Shown in pieces: positions 45,871 through 56,303 of a stretch of DNA of 64,000 nucleotides. A program made the translations under genes and the position numbers. The DNA is taken from contig NZ_CP025408.1 in the NCBI RefSeq assembly GCF_002847305.1, positions 1,038,001-1,102,000 on the forward strand, given 5' to 3'. The notes beneath the pieces are model-generated. The model did no database searches. It saw only the letters and a list, made by a program, of their open reading frames with translations, and had not been told where the DNA came from. Position 1 is the first letter of the stretch, and every line of letters starts with the position of its first letter. The DNA is from Paracoccus tegillarcae. GTDB taxonomy: Bacteria > Pseudomonadota > Alphaproteobacteria > Rhodobacterales > Rhodobacteraceae.

Positions 45871-45874
45871 TCCG

Positions 45875-46309
45875 ATGTCAGCGCGCGTCCAGACCCAGGC
45901 TTTTGACAGCGGCGCCGAATTGCTGGGCTTTGGCGATGGCGCAGGCGCCGTGGTCACCTTTACCGGCTTTGTTCGCGACGACACCGGGCAGATGCGCGGG
46001 CTGGAAATCGAACACTATCCCGGCATGACGGAACGCGCGCTCAACGACTATGGCGCCGAGGCAGCCCGCCGTTTCGATCTGACCGATTGGCGGATCATCC
46101 ATCGTCATGGCCGCCTAGACGTCGGCGAACCGATCATGATGGTTGCCACCGCCGCCCGGCATCGCCGTGCCGCCTTTGAGGCCGCCGATTACCTGATGGA
46201 CTGGCTCAAATCCCGCGCACCCTTCTGGAAGCGAGAAATCGGACCTGATGGCAGCAGCGAATGGGTCGATGCCAAGGATAGCGACGAAGCCGCGCTGAAC
46301 CGATGGTAA
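45875..46309 (+). CDS. moaE: Molybdopterin synthase catalytic subunit
   Basis: A 144-residue protein with the MoaE block GFVRDDTGQMRGLEIEHYPGM, IHRHGRLDVGE and the active-site lysines in RAPFWKREIGPDG. With MoaD it makes molybdopterin. Four bases separate it from moaD. Other moa genes are not in the window. Confidence 0.95.
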   Translation: MSARVQTQAFDSGAELLGFGDGAGAVVTFTGFVRDDTGQMRGLEIEHYPGMTERALNDYGAEAARRFDLTDWRIIHRHGRLDVGEPIMMVATAARHRRAAFEAADYLMDWLKSRAPFWKREIGPDGSSEWVDAKDSDEAALNRW

Positions 46310-46349
46310 GTGCCGTGATCGTTTCGACGCTCAGCGACGGTGGCCGCCC

Positions 46350-46847
46350 ATGATCCGGCCTCGGATCGCACAAATCGCCAGACGCTGGTCCGAGCCGCTG
46401 GTCGCGCTGCTGGCGACGCTGACCGGCCTATGGCTGGCAAGCTGGGGCGGCTGGTTCTTTGCAGCACTTGGCCTGGCGCTTGCGCTTGCCGCGCTGGCAT
46501 GGCTGTTGGCTGCATTGCGGCGGCTGCCTTTTCGCCGCAACTCGGATGGCCCGGGCATCGTCGAAATTGACGAGGGTGTGATCCGTTATTTCGGAGCACG
46601 TTTGCTGGGCGGAGAGATCGCCTTGCGCGAGCTGACCGAGCTGCGGCTGTTGCCCTTGTCAGGGCAGCAGCACTGGCGGCTGAAATCCCGCGATGGGCAG
46701 GCGCTGCTGATCCCGCTGAACGCCAGCGGCGCCGACAGTCTGGCCGATGCCCTTGCCGCGCTGCCCGGCATCCGCATGGGCGAGATCGCCTCGGCGCTGC
46801 ATCAACCCGACAGCGCCGCCCGCACCCTTTGGCTGAGACCTGCCTGA
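46350..46847 (+). CDS. Two-segment membrane protein of unknown function
   Basis: A 165-residue protein with basic start MIRPRIAQIARRW, one or two hydrophobic segments at about residues 18-58 (LLATLTGLWLASWGGWFFAA and following), and a soluble C-terminal half with a LRLLPLSGQQHWRLKSRDGQ segment that looks like a small PH-like or beta-rich domain. I do not recognise a family. It sits between moaE and gshA, 41 and 71 bases away, and may be in one operon with moaE. Confidence 0.7.
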   Translation: MIRPRIAQIARRWSEPLVALLATLTGLWLASWGGWFFAALGLALALAALAWLLAALRRLPFRRNSDGPGIVEIDEGVIRYFGARLLGGEIALRELTELRLLPLSGQQHWRLKSRDGQALLIPLNASGADSLADALAALPGIRMGEIASALHQPDSAARTLWLRPA

Positions 46848-46917
46848 TCGCGGGTTGACTTGCCCCGGCCCTGTTGCCACCTGTGGTTTCGGCAAGATAG
46901 CGAAAGGCCACGATCCC

Positions 46918-48288
46918 ATGTCCATTCCACAGCAGGGCGGCGGCCCGATCGAACACCGAGACCAACTGGCCGCCTATCTCGCCTCGGGCGAAAAGCCCCG
47001 CGAAGATTGGCGCATCGGGACCGAGCACGAGAAATTCGGCTATTGCAAGGGCGCCAAGCTGCCACTGCCCTATGACGGCGCCTGCTCGATCAAGGCAATG
47101 CTGGAGGGGCTGGCGCAGCGCCACGGCTGGACGCCCGTCGAAGAGCAGGGCAAGATCATCGGCCTGGTGCGCGGCATGGCCAATATCAGCCTGGAGCCGG
47201 GCGGACAGCTGGAACTGTCGGGCGCCCCGCTGGAAACGATCCACCAGACCTGCGACGAGGTGAACCAGCATCTTGCAGAGGTACAATCCATCGCCGAGGG
47301 CATCGACGCGGGGTTCATGGGTCTGGGCGCCGCGCCGATCTGGTCCGAAGACCAGATGCCGATGATGCCCAAGGGGCGCTATGCGCTGATGACGCCCTAT
47401 ATGCGGACGGTGGGCACGCTTGGCACGCAGATGATGTATCGCACCTGTACGGTGCAGGTGAACCTGGATTTCGGGTCCGAACCCGACATGGTGCAAAAGA
47501 TGCGCGTGGCGCTGGCCTTGCAGCCCGTCGCCACGGCGCTCTTTGCCAATAGCCCCTTCCTTGACGGCAAGCCCAACGGCTTCAAAAGCTGGCGCAGCCA
47601 TATCTGGCAGAACCTTGATGCAGCTCGTACCGGGATGCTGCCTTTTGTCTTCGAGGACGGTTTTGGATACGAGCGTTGGGTCGATTACGTCCTCGATGTG
47701 CCTATGTATTTCGTCTATCGCGACGGTCAGTATATCGACGCGCTTGGCCAGAGCTTCCGCGACTTCATGCAGGGGAAACTGCCCGCATTGCCGGGCGAAT
47801 TGGCAACGCTGTCCGATTGGGCCGATCACCTGACCACCGTCTTTCCCGAGGCGCGACTAAAGAAATTCATCGAGATGCGCGGCGCCGATGGCGGCCCGTG
47901 GCGGCGGCTTTGCGCCCTGCCCGCGCTATGGGTCGGGCTGACCTATGATCAGGGTGCGCTGGACGCGGCATGGGATCTGGTCAAGGGCTGGGACGACGAG
48001 ACCCGCGAGGGCCTGCGTGTCGCCGCCGCCCGTGATGCGCTGCAAGCCGAGGTCAACGGCATCAAGATGCACGATCTGGCGCGCGAAGTTGTCGCCATCG
48101 CCGAATCCGGGCTGAAATCGCGCGCGATGCCGGGTGCTGGCGGGCTGGTGCCCGACGAAACCCATTTCCTGAACGCCCTGAAGGAAAGCGTCGACAGCGG
48201 CAGAGTCCCCGCCGATGAGCTGCTAGAGAAATATCACGGCGAATGGCAGGGCGACCTGAGCCGGATCTACGACGAATACTCTTATTGA
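46918..48288 (+). CDS. gshA: Glutamate-cysteine ligase (plant-type)
   Basis: A 456-residue enzyme of the alphaproteobacterial/plant class. The start WRIGTEHEKFGY and later MANISLEPGGQLELSGAPL are family markers. It joins glutamate to cysteine in the first step of glutathione synthesis. ATG 46918 is chosen because similarity begins there. A hairpin at 48306-48325 follows the stop and overlaps the stop region of the convergent permease gene. Confidence 0.95.
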   Translation: MSIPQQGGGPIEHRDQLAAYLASGEKPREDWRIGTEHEKFGYCKGAKLPLPYDGACSIKAMLEGLAQRHGWTPVEEQGKIIGLVRGMANISLEPGGQLELSGAPLETIHQTCDEVNQHLAEVQSIAEGIDAGFMGLGAAPIWSEDQMPMMPKGRYALMTPYMRTVGTLGTQMMYRTCTVQVNLDFGSEPDMVQKMRVALALQPVATALFANSPFLDGKPNGFKSWRSHIWQNLDAARTGMLPFVFEDGFGYERWVDYVLDVPMYFVYRDGQYIDALGQSFRDFMQGKLPALPGELATLSDWADHLTTVFPEARLKKFIEMRGADGGPWRRLCALPALWVGLTYDQGALDAAWDLVKGWDDETREGLRVAAARDALQAEVNGIKMHDLAREVVAIAESGLKSRAMPGAGGLVPDETHFLNALKESVDSGRVPADELLEKYHGEWQGDLSRIYDEYSY

Positions 48289-48305
48289 TCGCGCCGGCGC
48301 GTGGT

Positions 48306-48325
48306 TGGGGGGCGTCAGTCCCCCA
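48306..48325. terminator. Hairpin shared by the gshA and permease 3' ends
   Basis: TGGGGG (48306-48311) pairs with CCCCCA (48320-48325) around GCGTCAGT, which contains the stop codon of the minus-strand permease. It lies 18 bases after gshA. There is no T-run on either strand, so it is a weak terminator candidate. Confidence 0.4.
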
Positions 48326-49658
48326 CCGCGCGTTGCGTCGCCCGCTTGATTTCGTCGTCGCTCATCCGGCCACGACGCGCCTGACGGCGCGCAGCAGCGG
48401 CCTCGGACTCGTCGGTTGGCTCGGCCGGAATATCGCCTGCCAGAAAGTTGCCGAACTTCTCCATCCCCGGCACATGTGCTGACAGCACGCGCAGCACGAC
48501 GAGCATCGGCACGGCGACGATCATGCCGATCACCGACCACAGCCAAGCCCACATCGCGACCGTCAGGAACACCACCACCGTGTTCAGCTGCAGCCGGCGA
48601 GAGACGAAATAGGGCGTGATCAATTGGCCCTCGATCGAGGTCAGGCCCAGATAGGTGCCCGCCACCAGGAGCGGCGTGAAGAGATCATCATACACAAACA
48701 GCGCCACGACCGCAGACAGCACGACGCCCGCAATCGCGCCCAGATAAGGGATGAAGTTCAGCACGAATGCCGCAAGGCCAAACAGCATCGGGCTGGGCAT
48801 ATCCCAGATCCACATGGCGATCCCGATCGCGATGCCAAGCGCGGCGTTGATGATCGTGATCGCGCCCAGATAGGTGGACAGTGATCCTTCTATCTCGCGC
48901 AATGCGACATAGGCGCGGCGCTTGTCAGCCAAACTGTCAAAGGCCTGCACGATCTTCAGATAAAGCAGATCGCCCGACGAAATCATGAAAAACAACAGCA
49001 CCAGCGTAAAGATCAGCTGCCCGAATGCCGCTGGCCCCAAAGCCAGCGCCTGCCCCATGGTCGAAGGCCCATCAGATGAATTCACCTGAACATTCACCTG
49101 CTGCGTGGAAGGCTGTGCCCCAGTCGGATCACTGGTATTGGTCGTTTCAACCGTGGCCTGACCGCTGGCATCGCTGGAGACCTGAGTATCCGATACGGTG
49201 CCATCGGCAGCACTATCATCGCTGCTGCCACCGCCCGATGCGACCTCATCCAGCTTTTCGGCGGCTTCTTCCAGTTGACGGAAGTTTCCGCGAATTTCGG
49301 TCAGCCGCTGCTCCAGCCGCTGCGATATCTGCGGCGCGTCGTCCATCATTTGAGAGATCGGGCCAGAGGCCATCAATCCAATGCCGCCAGCCGTGAACAG
49401 AATGCCGAGGGTAATAAACGTGGCAGAGACCGCCGCCCCAACGCCGAACCGTTCAAGGAAACGACGGATCGGAATGAAGACAAAAAACAACAGCAGCGCC
49501 AGTGAGACCGGCATCATGAAAGCGCGCGCATAAGAGACGAACCAGAACAGCACGATCAGAAAGATACCGATGATCGCCCAGTTCGAGACATTCTTTACGA
49601 TCGCAGGTTCGGGAGAGTCGGGCAGTTCAGGCTGATCCTGCGGCGTATGGTCGGTCAT
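48315..49658 (-). CDS. AI-2E family permease with a low-complexity insert
   Basis: A 447-residue polytopic protein of the AI-2E/UPF0118 family. Normal members are about 350-370 residues; here residues about 140-200 form an insert rich in Ser, Asp, Thr, Gln and Gly (EVASGGGSSDDSAADGTVSD...) between the early coiled segment and the FGQLIFTLVLLFFMISSGD helix. Family motifs FLNFIPYLGAIAGVV and GMIVAVPMLVVLRVL are intact. Family members move autoinducer-2 or other solutes, or work as sodium/proton exchangers. It is read toward gshA. Confidence 0.88.
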   Translation of the reverse strand: MTDHTPQDQPELPDSPEPAIVKNVSNWAIIGIFLIVLFWFVSYARAFMMPVSLALLLFFVFIPIRRFLERFGVGAAVSATFITLGILFTAGGIGLMASGPISQMMDDAPQISQRLEQRLTEIRGNFRQLEEAAEKLDEVASGGGSSDDSAADGTVSDTQVSSDASGQATVETTNTSDPTGAQPSTQQVNVQVNSSDGPSTMGQALALGPAAFGQLIFTLVLLFFMISSGDLLYLKIVQAFDSLADKRRAYVALREIEGSLSTYLGAITIINAALGIAIGIAMWIWDMPSPMLFGLAAFVLNFIPYLGAIAGVVLSAVVALFVYDDLFTPLLVAGTYLGLTSIEGQLITPYFVSRRLQLNTVVVFLTVAMWAWLWSVIGMIVAVPMLVVLRVLSAHVPGMEKFGNFLAGDIPAEPTDESEAAAARRQARRGRMSDDEIKRATQRAVGD

Positions 49659-49697
49659 CTTGGGGCAGCACTTTCCTTGACTGATTGGTCAGACAGG

Positions 49698-49730
49698 AAA
49701 ACGCGGCCGGAACTGTCGCAGTTCCGGCCG
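49698..49730 (-). terminator. Strong intrinsic terminator of the polyamine operon
   Basis: The minus strand folds the perfect 12-bp stem CGGCCGGAACTG (49730-49719) with CAGTTCCGGCCG (49715-49704) around a 3-base loop, followed by CGTTTTCC. It lies 47 bases after the stop of the carboxynorspermidine synthase gene. It is the clearest rho-independent terminator in the window. Confidence 0.85.
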
Positions 49731-49777
49731 TTCGCCCAGATGATCACATGATATTTGTCAGCCCGATCACTGCGGTC

Positions 49778-51010
49778 TTAGATCGGGTGATCCCCGGTGG
49801 CGTCGATGACGCGCGTGGGCAGTCCCATTTCGCCCAGCAGTTCCAGGAACGGCCGCGCGGGCAGATCCTCGACATTGGCCATGCGTTTGACGTCCCAGTC
49901 GCCCCGCGCAATCAGCACTGCGGCAGCCAGCGGCGGCACCCCGGCGGTATAGCTGATGCCCTGCGATCCGACCTCGTTATAGGCATCCTTGTGGTCGGCG
50001 ACGTTATAGATGAACACCTCGCCGTCCTTGCCGTCCGGCCCCTTGCCCTTGACCAGATCGCCGATGCAGGTCTTGCCGGTGTAATTCGGCGCCAGGCTGG
50101 CAGGATCGGGCAGCACCGACTTGACCAGTTTCAGCGGCACGACCTCTTGCCCCTCGGCGGTTTTCACCGGCTGCTCAGACAGCAGGCCAAGCGATTGCAG
50201 CACGGTGAAGACGTTGATGTAATGCGGCCCAAACCCCATCCAGAAACGCACATCGGCATCCTTGTATCGCGCCGAAAGGCTGTGCACTTCGTCATGGCCG
50301 GACAAATAGGCGGTCTGCTTGCCAACCACGGGCAAATCCCATTCGCGTCCGACCTCGAACATCTTGTTCTCGGTCCATTTGCCGCCCTGCCAGGCATAAA
50401 CCGTGCCGGTGAATTCGCGGAAATTGATCTCGGGATCGAAATTCGTGGCGAAATATTTGCCGTGGCTGCCGGCATTGATATCGACGATATCGATGCTGTC
50501 GACCTTGTCGAAATATTCATCCTCGGCGAAACGGGCATAGGCATTCACCACGCCCGGATCAAAGCCCGCACCCAGAACCGCCGTGATGCCAGCCTTTTCC
50601 ACAGCCTCGCGACGCTTCCATTCGTAGTTCGCATACCAAGGCGGCGTTTCGCAGATCTTGTCGGGCTCTTCATGGATCGCGGTGTCGATATAGGCGGCAC
50701 CGGCGTCGATGCAGCCCTGCAGCACGGTCATGTTGATAAAGGCCGAACCTACATTGATGACCACGCCGGCATCCAGTTTGCGGATCAGACCGGCGACGGC
50801 CTTGCTGTCCATCGCGTCCAGCGCATAGGTCTGGAAGGGCATCTTGTGGCCCTTGTCGCGCAGGCTTGTGACGATATCGTCCGCCTTGGATTTCGTGCGG
50901 CTGGCGATATGCAGCGTGCCGAATTCCTTGGCCCATTGCGCGGCCTTGTGCGCGGTGACTTGCGCGACGCCGCCAGCGCCTATGATCAGCAGGTTTTTCT
51001 TATCGGCCAA
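49778..51010 (-). CDS. Carboxy(nor)spermidine synthase (saccharopine-dehydrogenase fold)
   Basis: A 410-residue NAD(P)H-dependent enzyme with N-terminal nucleotide loop LLIIGAGGVAQVTAHKAAQ and the family block GAGFDPGVVNAYARFAEDEY. It reductively couples aspartate beta-semialdehyde with putrescine or diaminopropane to give carboxyspermidine or carboxynorspermidine. The downstream pathway enzyme, carboxynorspermidine decarboxylase, is encoded 39 bases upstream on the same strand. It ends at a strong terminator. Its true amine substrate is not decidable from sequence. Confidence 0.9.
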   Translation of the reverse strand: MADKKNLLIIGAGGVAQVTAHKAAQWAKEFGTLHIASRTKSKADDIVTSLRDKGHKMPFQTYALDAMDSKAVAGLIRKLDAGVVINVGSAFINMTVLQGCIDAGAAYIDTAIHEEPDKICETPPWYANYEWKRREAVEKAGITAVLGAGFDPGVVNAYARFAEDEYFDKVDSIDIVDINAGSHGKYFATNFDPEINFREFTGTVYAWQGGKWTENKMFEVGREWDLPVVGKQTAYLSGHDEVHSLSARYKDADVRFWMGFGPHYINVFTVLQSLGLLSEQPVKTAEGQEVVPLKLVKSVLPDPASLAPNYTGKTCIGDLVKGKGPDGKDGEVFIYNVADHKDAYNEVGSQGISYTAGVPPLAAAVLIARGDWDVKRMANVEDLPARPFLELLGEMGLPTRVIDATGDHPI

Positions 51011-51048
51011 GTCTGTCTCCTTCCCGGTGGCAGAGGTGGGGGCGGGCC

Positions 51049-52155
51049 TCAGGACAGGCTGCCCTTGTAGTCGTCATAGGAAAACCGGCGAACCTCTCGG
51101 ATCGTTCCGTCCTCCTCGCGGATCGCAATGGCGGGCATCGCGACACCATTGAACCAGTTCTTCTTGACCATCGTGTAACCGGCCGCATCTGCAATGCTGA
51201 TACGGTCGCCCACGGCCAACGCCTCTGGGAACCGGGCGTCGCCAAAGATATCGCCGGCAAGGCAGGTCTTGCCCGCGATCTGGTAGTCATGATCGCCCGA
51301 TTGCGGCAGTTTGGCCGTTTCGCGATAGATCAGCAGATCCAGCATATGCGCCTCGATGCTGCTATCGACGATGGCCACATCCTTGCCGTTGTTGATGACA
51401 TCCAGCACGCTGACTTCAAGGCTGGCGCTGCCAGAGATGCTGGCCTCGCCGGGTTCCAGATAGACCTGAACGCCGTGCTTGTCGGCAAACTCGCGCAGCC
51501 GCGTGGCCAGCCGGTCCAACGGATAGCCTTCGCCCGTGAAGTGGATGCCGCCGCCAAGGCTGACCCAGTCCAACCGGTCCAGAAAGCCGCCGAATTCTGC
51601 CTCGATCCGCGACAGTTGCTGGTCGAACAGATCGAAATCGCCGTTCTCGCAATTATAATGGATCATGACGCCACTGATCCGGTCGAGCGCCTCTTCCAGC
51701 CGCGGCATGTCCCATTCGCCCAGACGGCTGAACGGGCGCGCGGGATCGGCCAGATCGAAACCGCTGGTCGAAAAGCGCGGGTTCAGGCGCAGACCGGCCT
51801 GAATGCCCTTGGCGCGCGCCTTGTCGCCAAAACGGTCCAACTGGCCAAGACTGTTGAAGATGATCTTGTCGGCATGGCCAATGGCCTCGTCGATCTCATG
51901 ATCGGCCCAGGCCACGGAATAGGCATGCGTTTCGCCGCCGAATTCCTCGGCCCCCAGGCGCAGTTCGTAAAGGCTGGACGAGGTCGTGCCGTCCATGAAC
52001 TCGCGCATGAAGTCAAAGGCCGACCAGGTGGCAAAGCACTTCAGCGCCAGCAGCGCCCTGGCCCCCGAATGCTCACGCAACCAGGCAATCTTTTCCATAT
52101 TGGCGCGCAGCCGGGCCTTGTCGATCAGGTAGTAGGGGGTCTGCAACTCGGCCAT
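51049..52155 (-). CDS. nspC: Carboxy(nor)spermidine decarboxylase
   Basis: A 368-residue fold-type III PLP decarboxylase. The PLP lysine is in ALLALKCFATWSAF and the C-terminal substrate residues are in GKTCLAGDIFGDARF (Cys and Asp). It decarboxylates carboxyspermidine to spermidine or the nor-form. Together with the synthase it makes polyamines by the alternative route without S-adenosylmethionine decarboxylase. It is first of the two genes in the operon. Its ATG is 106 bases after a DUF6478 gene. Confidence 0.92.
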   Translation of the reverse strand: MAELQTPYYLIDKARLRANMEKIAWLREHSGARALLALKCFATWSAFDFMREFMDGTTSSSLYELRLGAEEFGGETHAYSVAWADHEIDEAIGHADKIIFNSLGQLDRFGDKARAKGIQAGLRLNPRFSTSGFDLADPARPFSRLGEWDMPRLEEALDRISGVMIHYNCENGDFDLFDQQLSRIEAEFGGFLDRLDWVSLGGGIHFTGEGYPLDRLATRLREFADKHGVQVYLEPGEASISGSASLEVSVLDVINNGKDVAIVDSSIEAHMLDLLIYRETAKLPQSGDHDYQIAGKTCLAGDIFGDARFPEALAVGDRISIADAAGYTMVKKNWFNGVAMPAIAIREEDGTIREVRRFSYDDYKGSLS

Positions 52156-52261
52156 GGTGAAACCTTTGGGTTCGAACGCGAAACAGCGATATAGGCGGGA
52201 CGGCTTTGATTCTCAAGGAACCTCTGACCAGTCAGGCCAAGGTCACGCGTGCCGCGCAGGT

Positions 52262-52918
52262 TTAGAAATTCGCGCGCAAATGCCGCGACATGACCAGTTC
52301 AGCCAGCGTCACCGACTCGAGCCGGGGCTGTTCAACGATCAGGTCCAGCCAGATCTTTTCAAGCCTGTTCTGGTTCAGATCCGTGCCCGCCAGATCGAAC
52401 TCGACCAAATATCGACCACTTGGGTCAGACCGTGTCAGGTCGACATGACGCAGGATGTTTTCGGTATTGGGACCATGGGTCACGTTCAGTCTGGCGTAGA
52501 TGCTGGCCCCTTCTTGCGAGCGCAGCACCGTGGCCAATCGCAGGATATGGGCGCTGGTCAGCCCATTCATCGCGCTCGCAGGCAAGTCGAAGGATACCGA
52601 CAGATAGCTGCCGCCGAACCGCGGTACCTCCAGCAGCAGATCGAAAGGGGCGCCGTCGGTTTGTGGCCTTTGCCGCAGGGTCAGCGCCTTGTCAGGGCAG
52701 TCGTGCCACAAGGCCATCTCGTCGCTCAACCGTCGCCCGGAAGCCGGCGCAACATGCTCGGGGTCAGGCAGCGCCTGTGACAGGACCGCAGGGCGCCATG
52801 ACCAATCGGTGCCGGGCGGCAGCGCGCACGTCTCGGGTGACAGCTCTGCCATATCGGCAGAGCTCACTCGATCACGCATACCGCGCCGCGGCTGGAACCT
52901 GGAAAACCATGACGGCAT
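52262..52918 (-). CDS. DUF6478 protein
   Basis: A 218-residue protein of a family I recall from Rhodobacteraceae. Markers are WSWRPAVL, MALWHDCPDKALTLRQ, ILRLATVLRS, ARLNVTHGPNTENILR and FDLAGTDLNQNRLEKIWLD. No function is known. ATG 52918 has GAGAGGGA upstream; a TTG five codons earlier is less likely. It lies 24 bases from the end of ilvD on the same strand and could be cotranscribed with it. Confidence 0.8.
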   Translation of the reverse strand: MPSWFSRFQPRRGMRDRVSSADMAELSPETCALPPGTDWSWRPAVLSQALPDPEHVAPASGRRLSDEMALWHDCPDKALTLRQRPQTDGAPFDLLLEVPRFGGSYLSVSFDLPASAMNGLTSAHILRLATVLRSQEGASIYARLNVTHGPNTENILRHVDLTRSDPSGRYLVEFDLAGTDLNQNRLEKIWLDLIVEQPRLESVTLAELVMSRHLRANF

Positions 52919-52942
52919 TGCGGTCCCTCTCAAGACGACGCG

Positions 52943-54679
52943 CTACTGGTCCATATACACATGGGTTTCCTTTTCAGCGCCCGGATGGGTGACGGCACCG
53001 TAACGCGCACCGCCCACAAGCTGGGAATATTTCCACAGCGCGCCGCTGGCATAGTCGGTCTTGCGCCCGCCCTTCCAATCGGCCTTGCGCGCGGCCAGTT
53101 CATCATCGGACAGATCGACGCTTATCTCGCCCTTCACCGCATCCAGCGTGATCATGTCGCCGTCCTTCAACAGCGCAATGGGGCCGCCATGCGCCGCCTC
53201 GGGGCCGACATGGCCGACGCAGAAACCACGCGTCGCGCCGCTGAAGCGGCCGTCGGTGATCAGCGCGACCTTCTTGCCCATGCCCTGTCCGGACAGGGCC
53301 GCCGTGGTCGACAGCATCTCGCGCATGCCGGGGCCGCCTGCGGGGCCTTCGTTGCGGATGACGATCACATCGCCTTCCTTGTAGGTGCGCTTTTGCACGG
53401 CGTCAAAGGCCAGTTCTTCGCTTTCGAAGACGCGGGCCGGACCGGTAAAGACCTGCTCTTCCGCACTCATGCCGGCGACTTTCACAATGGCCCCATCGGG
53501 GGCCAGATTGCCGCGCAAACCGACAACGCCGCCGGTCTTGCTGATTGGGGTCTCGATCGCGTGGATGACCTTGCCGTCAATGGCACGGTCGACCAGATCA
53601 AGTTCTTCGCCGATGGTCTTGCCGCTGGCGGTCATGCAGTCTTCGTGGATCAGCCCGACCTTGCGCAGTTCGCGCATGACGACCGGCAAGCCGCCTGCCT
53701 CGAACAGGTCCTTGGCGACATATTCGCCGCCCGGACGCAGGTTCACGAAATAGGGCGTGTCGCGGAAGATGTCACAGACATCGAACAGGTCGAAATCAAT
53801 CCCGGCCTCATGCGCGATGGCCGGCAGATGCAGCCCGCCATTGGTCGAACCACCGGTGCAGGCCACCACGCGCGCCGCGTTTTCCAACGCCTTGCGGGTC
53901 ACGACATCACGGGCGCGGATGTTCTTTTCGATCAACTCCATCACCGCCTCGCCCGAGGCCAGACCATACTGATCGCGGCTTTCATAAGGCGCAGGCGCGC
54001 CCGAGCTGTTCATCAGCGCCAGACCGATTGCCTCGGACACGCAGGCCATGGTGTTGGCGGTGTACTGACCGCCACAGGCGCCGGCAGACGGGCAAGCCAC
54101 GCGTTCCAGAATTTCCAGTTCGGCATCCGTCATATTGCCGGCGGCGTGCTGGCCCACGGCCTCGAACACGTCCTGCACGACCACATCCTTGCCGTTCAGC
54201 TTGCCCGGCAGGATCGAGCCGCCATAGATGAACACCGATGGCACGTTCAGCCGCACCATCGCCATCATCATACCCGGCAGCGACTTGTCACATCCGGCAA
54301 GACCCACCAGCGCGTCATAGCAATGGCCGCGCATGGTCAGTTCCACCGTATCGGCAATCGCATCGCGCGAAGCCAGCGACGAGCGCATGCCCTCGTGGCC
54401 CATGGCGATGCCGTCGGTCACGGTGATGGTGGTGAATTCACGCGGGCAACCGCCGCCCTTCTTCACGCCTTGCTTGACCGACTGCGCCTGACGGTTCAGC
54501 GCGATATTGCACGGTGCGGCTTCGTTCCAGCAGGTGGCAACGCCGACCCAGGGGCTGTGAATTTCTTCGTCACTGATCCCCATCGCGTAGAAATAGCTGC
54601 GATGAGGCGCGCGCTCTGGCCCTTCGGTGACATGACGGCTGGGAAGCTTCGATTTGTCAAAGCGGCGATTGGACGACAT
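52943..54679 (-). CDS. ilvD: Dihydroxy-acid dehydratase
   Basis: A 578-residue IlvD/Edd-family enzyme. Cluster-binding and active regions include [39 protein letters not shown] and the C-terminal [20 protein letters not shown]. It makes 2-keto acids in valine, leucine and isoleucine synthesis and uses a [2Fe-2S] or [4Fe-4S] cluster. ATG 54679 starts [12 protein letters not shown], the family start. It is monocistronic or with DUF6478 downstream. Confidence 0.96.
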   Translation of the reverse strand: MSSNRRFDKSKLPSRHVTEGPERAPHRSYFYAMGISDEEIHSPWVGVATCWNEAAPCNIALNRQAQSVKQGVKKGGGCPREFTTITVTDGIAMGHEGMRSSLASRDAIADTVELTMRGHCYDALVGLAGCDKSLPGMMMAMVRLNVPSVFIYGGSILPGKLNGKDVVVQDVFEAVGQHAAGNMTDAELEILERVACPSAGACGGQYTANTMACVSEAIGLALMNSSGAPAPYESRDQYGLASGEAVMELIEKNIRARDVVTRKALENAARVVACTGGSTNGGLHLPAIAHEAGIDFDLFDVCDIFRDTPYFVNLRPGGEYVAKDLFEAGGLPVVMRELRKVGLIHEDCMTASGKTIGEELDLVDRAIDGKVIHAIETPISKTGGVVGLRGNLAPDGAIVKVAGMSAEEQVFTGPARVFESEELAFDAVQKRTYKEGDVIVIRNEGPAGGPGMREMLSTTAALSGQGMGKKVALITDGRFSGATRGFCVGHVGPEAAHGGPIALLKDGDMITLDAVKGEISVDLSDDELAARKADWKGGRKTDYASGALWKYSQLVGGARYGAVTHPGAEKETHVYMDQ

Positions 54680-54790
54680 GGCGAACCTCAAGCTGACAGA
54701 TTATGGCTTTTCTCGGCTTAATTGCAGGCGAGGGGCGGGGCAAGTGCGGGGTTGGCGGAAAATCCATGCAGATCCGCCCAAGGACCGCGA

Positions 54791-56233
54791 TCACAGCAGC
54801 GGCGATGCCAGCGCCAGAAGATTGTTGCGGATGCGCCGGAAAATGCCCCAGTCGCGTACCTCATCCAGCGTCAGCTCGACCGAGCGTTCAACATAGGTGG
54901 CCTGCCGCTGATTGAGTTCTTCGGTCATGTCACGGTCATAGACGGCCATATTGACCTCGTAATTCAGCTCGAAGCTGCGGCGATCCAGATTGGCGCTGCC
55001 GATCATGGCGTAACGACCGTCAACGGTGGTGATCTTGGAATGCAGCAGGCCGGGCTTGAACAGATACAACCGTACGCCCGCACGCAGCAGACCGTGATAG
55101 AACCCCTCGCTGGCCGCCGCGACGATCAGCGAATCGTTGCGTTCAGGCAGGATCATCGTCACTTCGACCCCGCGCCGCGCGGCCGAACGGATCGCCGCGT
55201 CCAGCGCCACGTCGGGGACATAGTAGGGCGTGGTCAGCACGATTTCTTCGCGCGCATTGTGGATCATCGTCGACAGGCAATCAGAGATCGATCCGGCCCG
55301 CCGGTCGGGGCCTGTCGCCACCACCTGCGCCACCAGACCGGGATCGGCCACAGCCGGCACCATGGTCAGCATCTCGCCCAGATCAACGCCGGAATAGCTC
55401 ATCCAGTCGCTGAGGAAGACGGCCTGCAACTGCCGCACGACCGGACCTTCGACGGAAACAAGGATATCGACCCAAGGCGCGTATTTCGGCTTGGTGAAAA
55501 AGGCCATGTCGGCGCAGTTGCGGCTGCCGGTAAAGGCGATGCGGTTGTCCACGACCATGATCTTGCGGTGATTGCGCAGATCCAGCCGCTGGAACAGCAG
55601 GCTGATGAACGGCAGGCCCCAGGGGAACGCCGTGACACATTCGGCGCCGGCATCCTGCATCCGCTGCCACAGAGGCGAGCGCGAAAACAGCCGCGATCCG
55701 TATTGGTCGATGATGATCCGACAGGCCACACCCCGCTGCGCGGCACGTTCAATCGCCTCGGCAACACGGGCGCCGCTTTCGTCTGGCAGCCAGATATAGA
55801 AAACGATGTGAATATGGTCCTGCGCGCTGTCGATGGCGTCAACCATCGGGTCGATGGCGTCATCATGCTCTGACAGCAGCGTCAGCGCGTTTCCGGTGAC
55901 GGCAGGCATGCCGCCAACCGATTGATTGACGGCAAAGACCGGTTCCAGCCGGCGCGGCGGCTGATCGACGACCTGAGGTGAGGGCTTGCGCAGGCCGGTC
56001 AGCCTGTCGCGCACGTCGGACATCTTCTGGACTTCGGCCTGACGCATCCGCACCTCGCCGAACAACAGATAGGCGACAATCCCCACGATCGGGATCGCCT
56101 CGACGATCATGATCCATGCCAGACGCACCGACGGATCCATCCGCGACCGAATCAAGACGCGTGCCACGACGATCAGCGCGGCAACATTATGCAGAAACAG
56201 GAAGGCGGTCGGCCACATTCGCACATCATCCAC
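54791..56233 (-). CDS. cls: Cardiolipin synthase (phospholipase-D type)
   Basis: A 480-residue protein with two N-terminal membrane segments (residues about 8-25 and 40-58) and two HKD motifs, [14 protein letters not shown] and [16 protein letters not shown], each with the His, Lys and Asp needed. It makes cardiolipin from two phosphatidylglycerols in the membrane. Start is ATG 56233. It is divergent from accD with a 70-base gap, so both promoters lie there. pgsA in this window supplies its substrate. Confidence 0.94.
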   Translation of the reverse strand: MDDVRMWPTAFLFLHNVAALIVVARVLIRSRMDPSVRLAWIMIVEAIPIVGIVAYLLFGEVRMRQAEVQKMSDVRDRLTGLRKPSPQVVDQPPRRLEPVFAVNQSVGGMPAVTGNALTLLSEHDDAIDPMVDAIDSAQDHIHIVFYIWLPDESGARVAEAIERAAQRGVACRIIIDQYGSRLFSRSPLWQRMQDAGAECVTAFPWGLPFISLLFQRLDLRNHRKIMVVDNRIAFTGSRNCADMAFFTKPKYAPWVDILVSVEGPVVRQLQAVFLSDWMSYSGVDLGEMLTMVPAVADPGLVAQVVATGPDRRAGSISDCLSTMIHNAREEIVLTTPYYVPDVALDAAIRSAARRGVEVTMILPERNDSLIVAAASEGFYHGLLRAGVRLYLFKPGLLHSKITTVDGRYAMIGSANLDRRSFELNYEVNMAVYDRDMTEELNQRQATYVERSVELTLDEVRDWGIFRRIRNNLLALASPLL

Positions 56234-56303
56234 GGGCGGGCGGGCAATTGCAATTCCCTTCCTTGGGGCCTATTTGGTGCTTGAAACTGCAAGGGCCCGT
56301 GCG

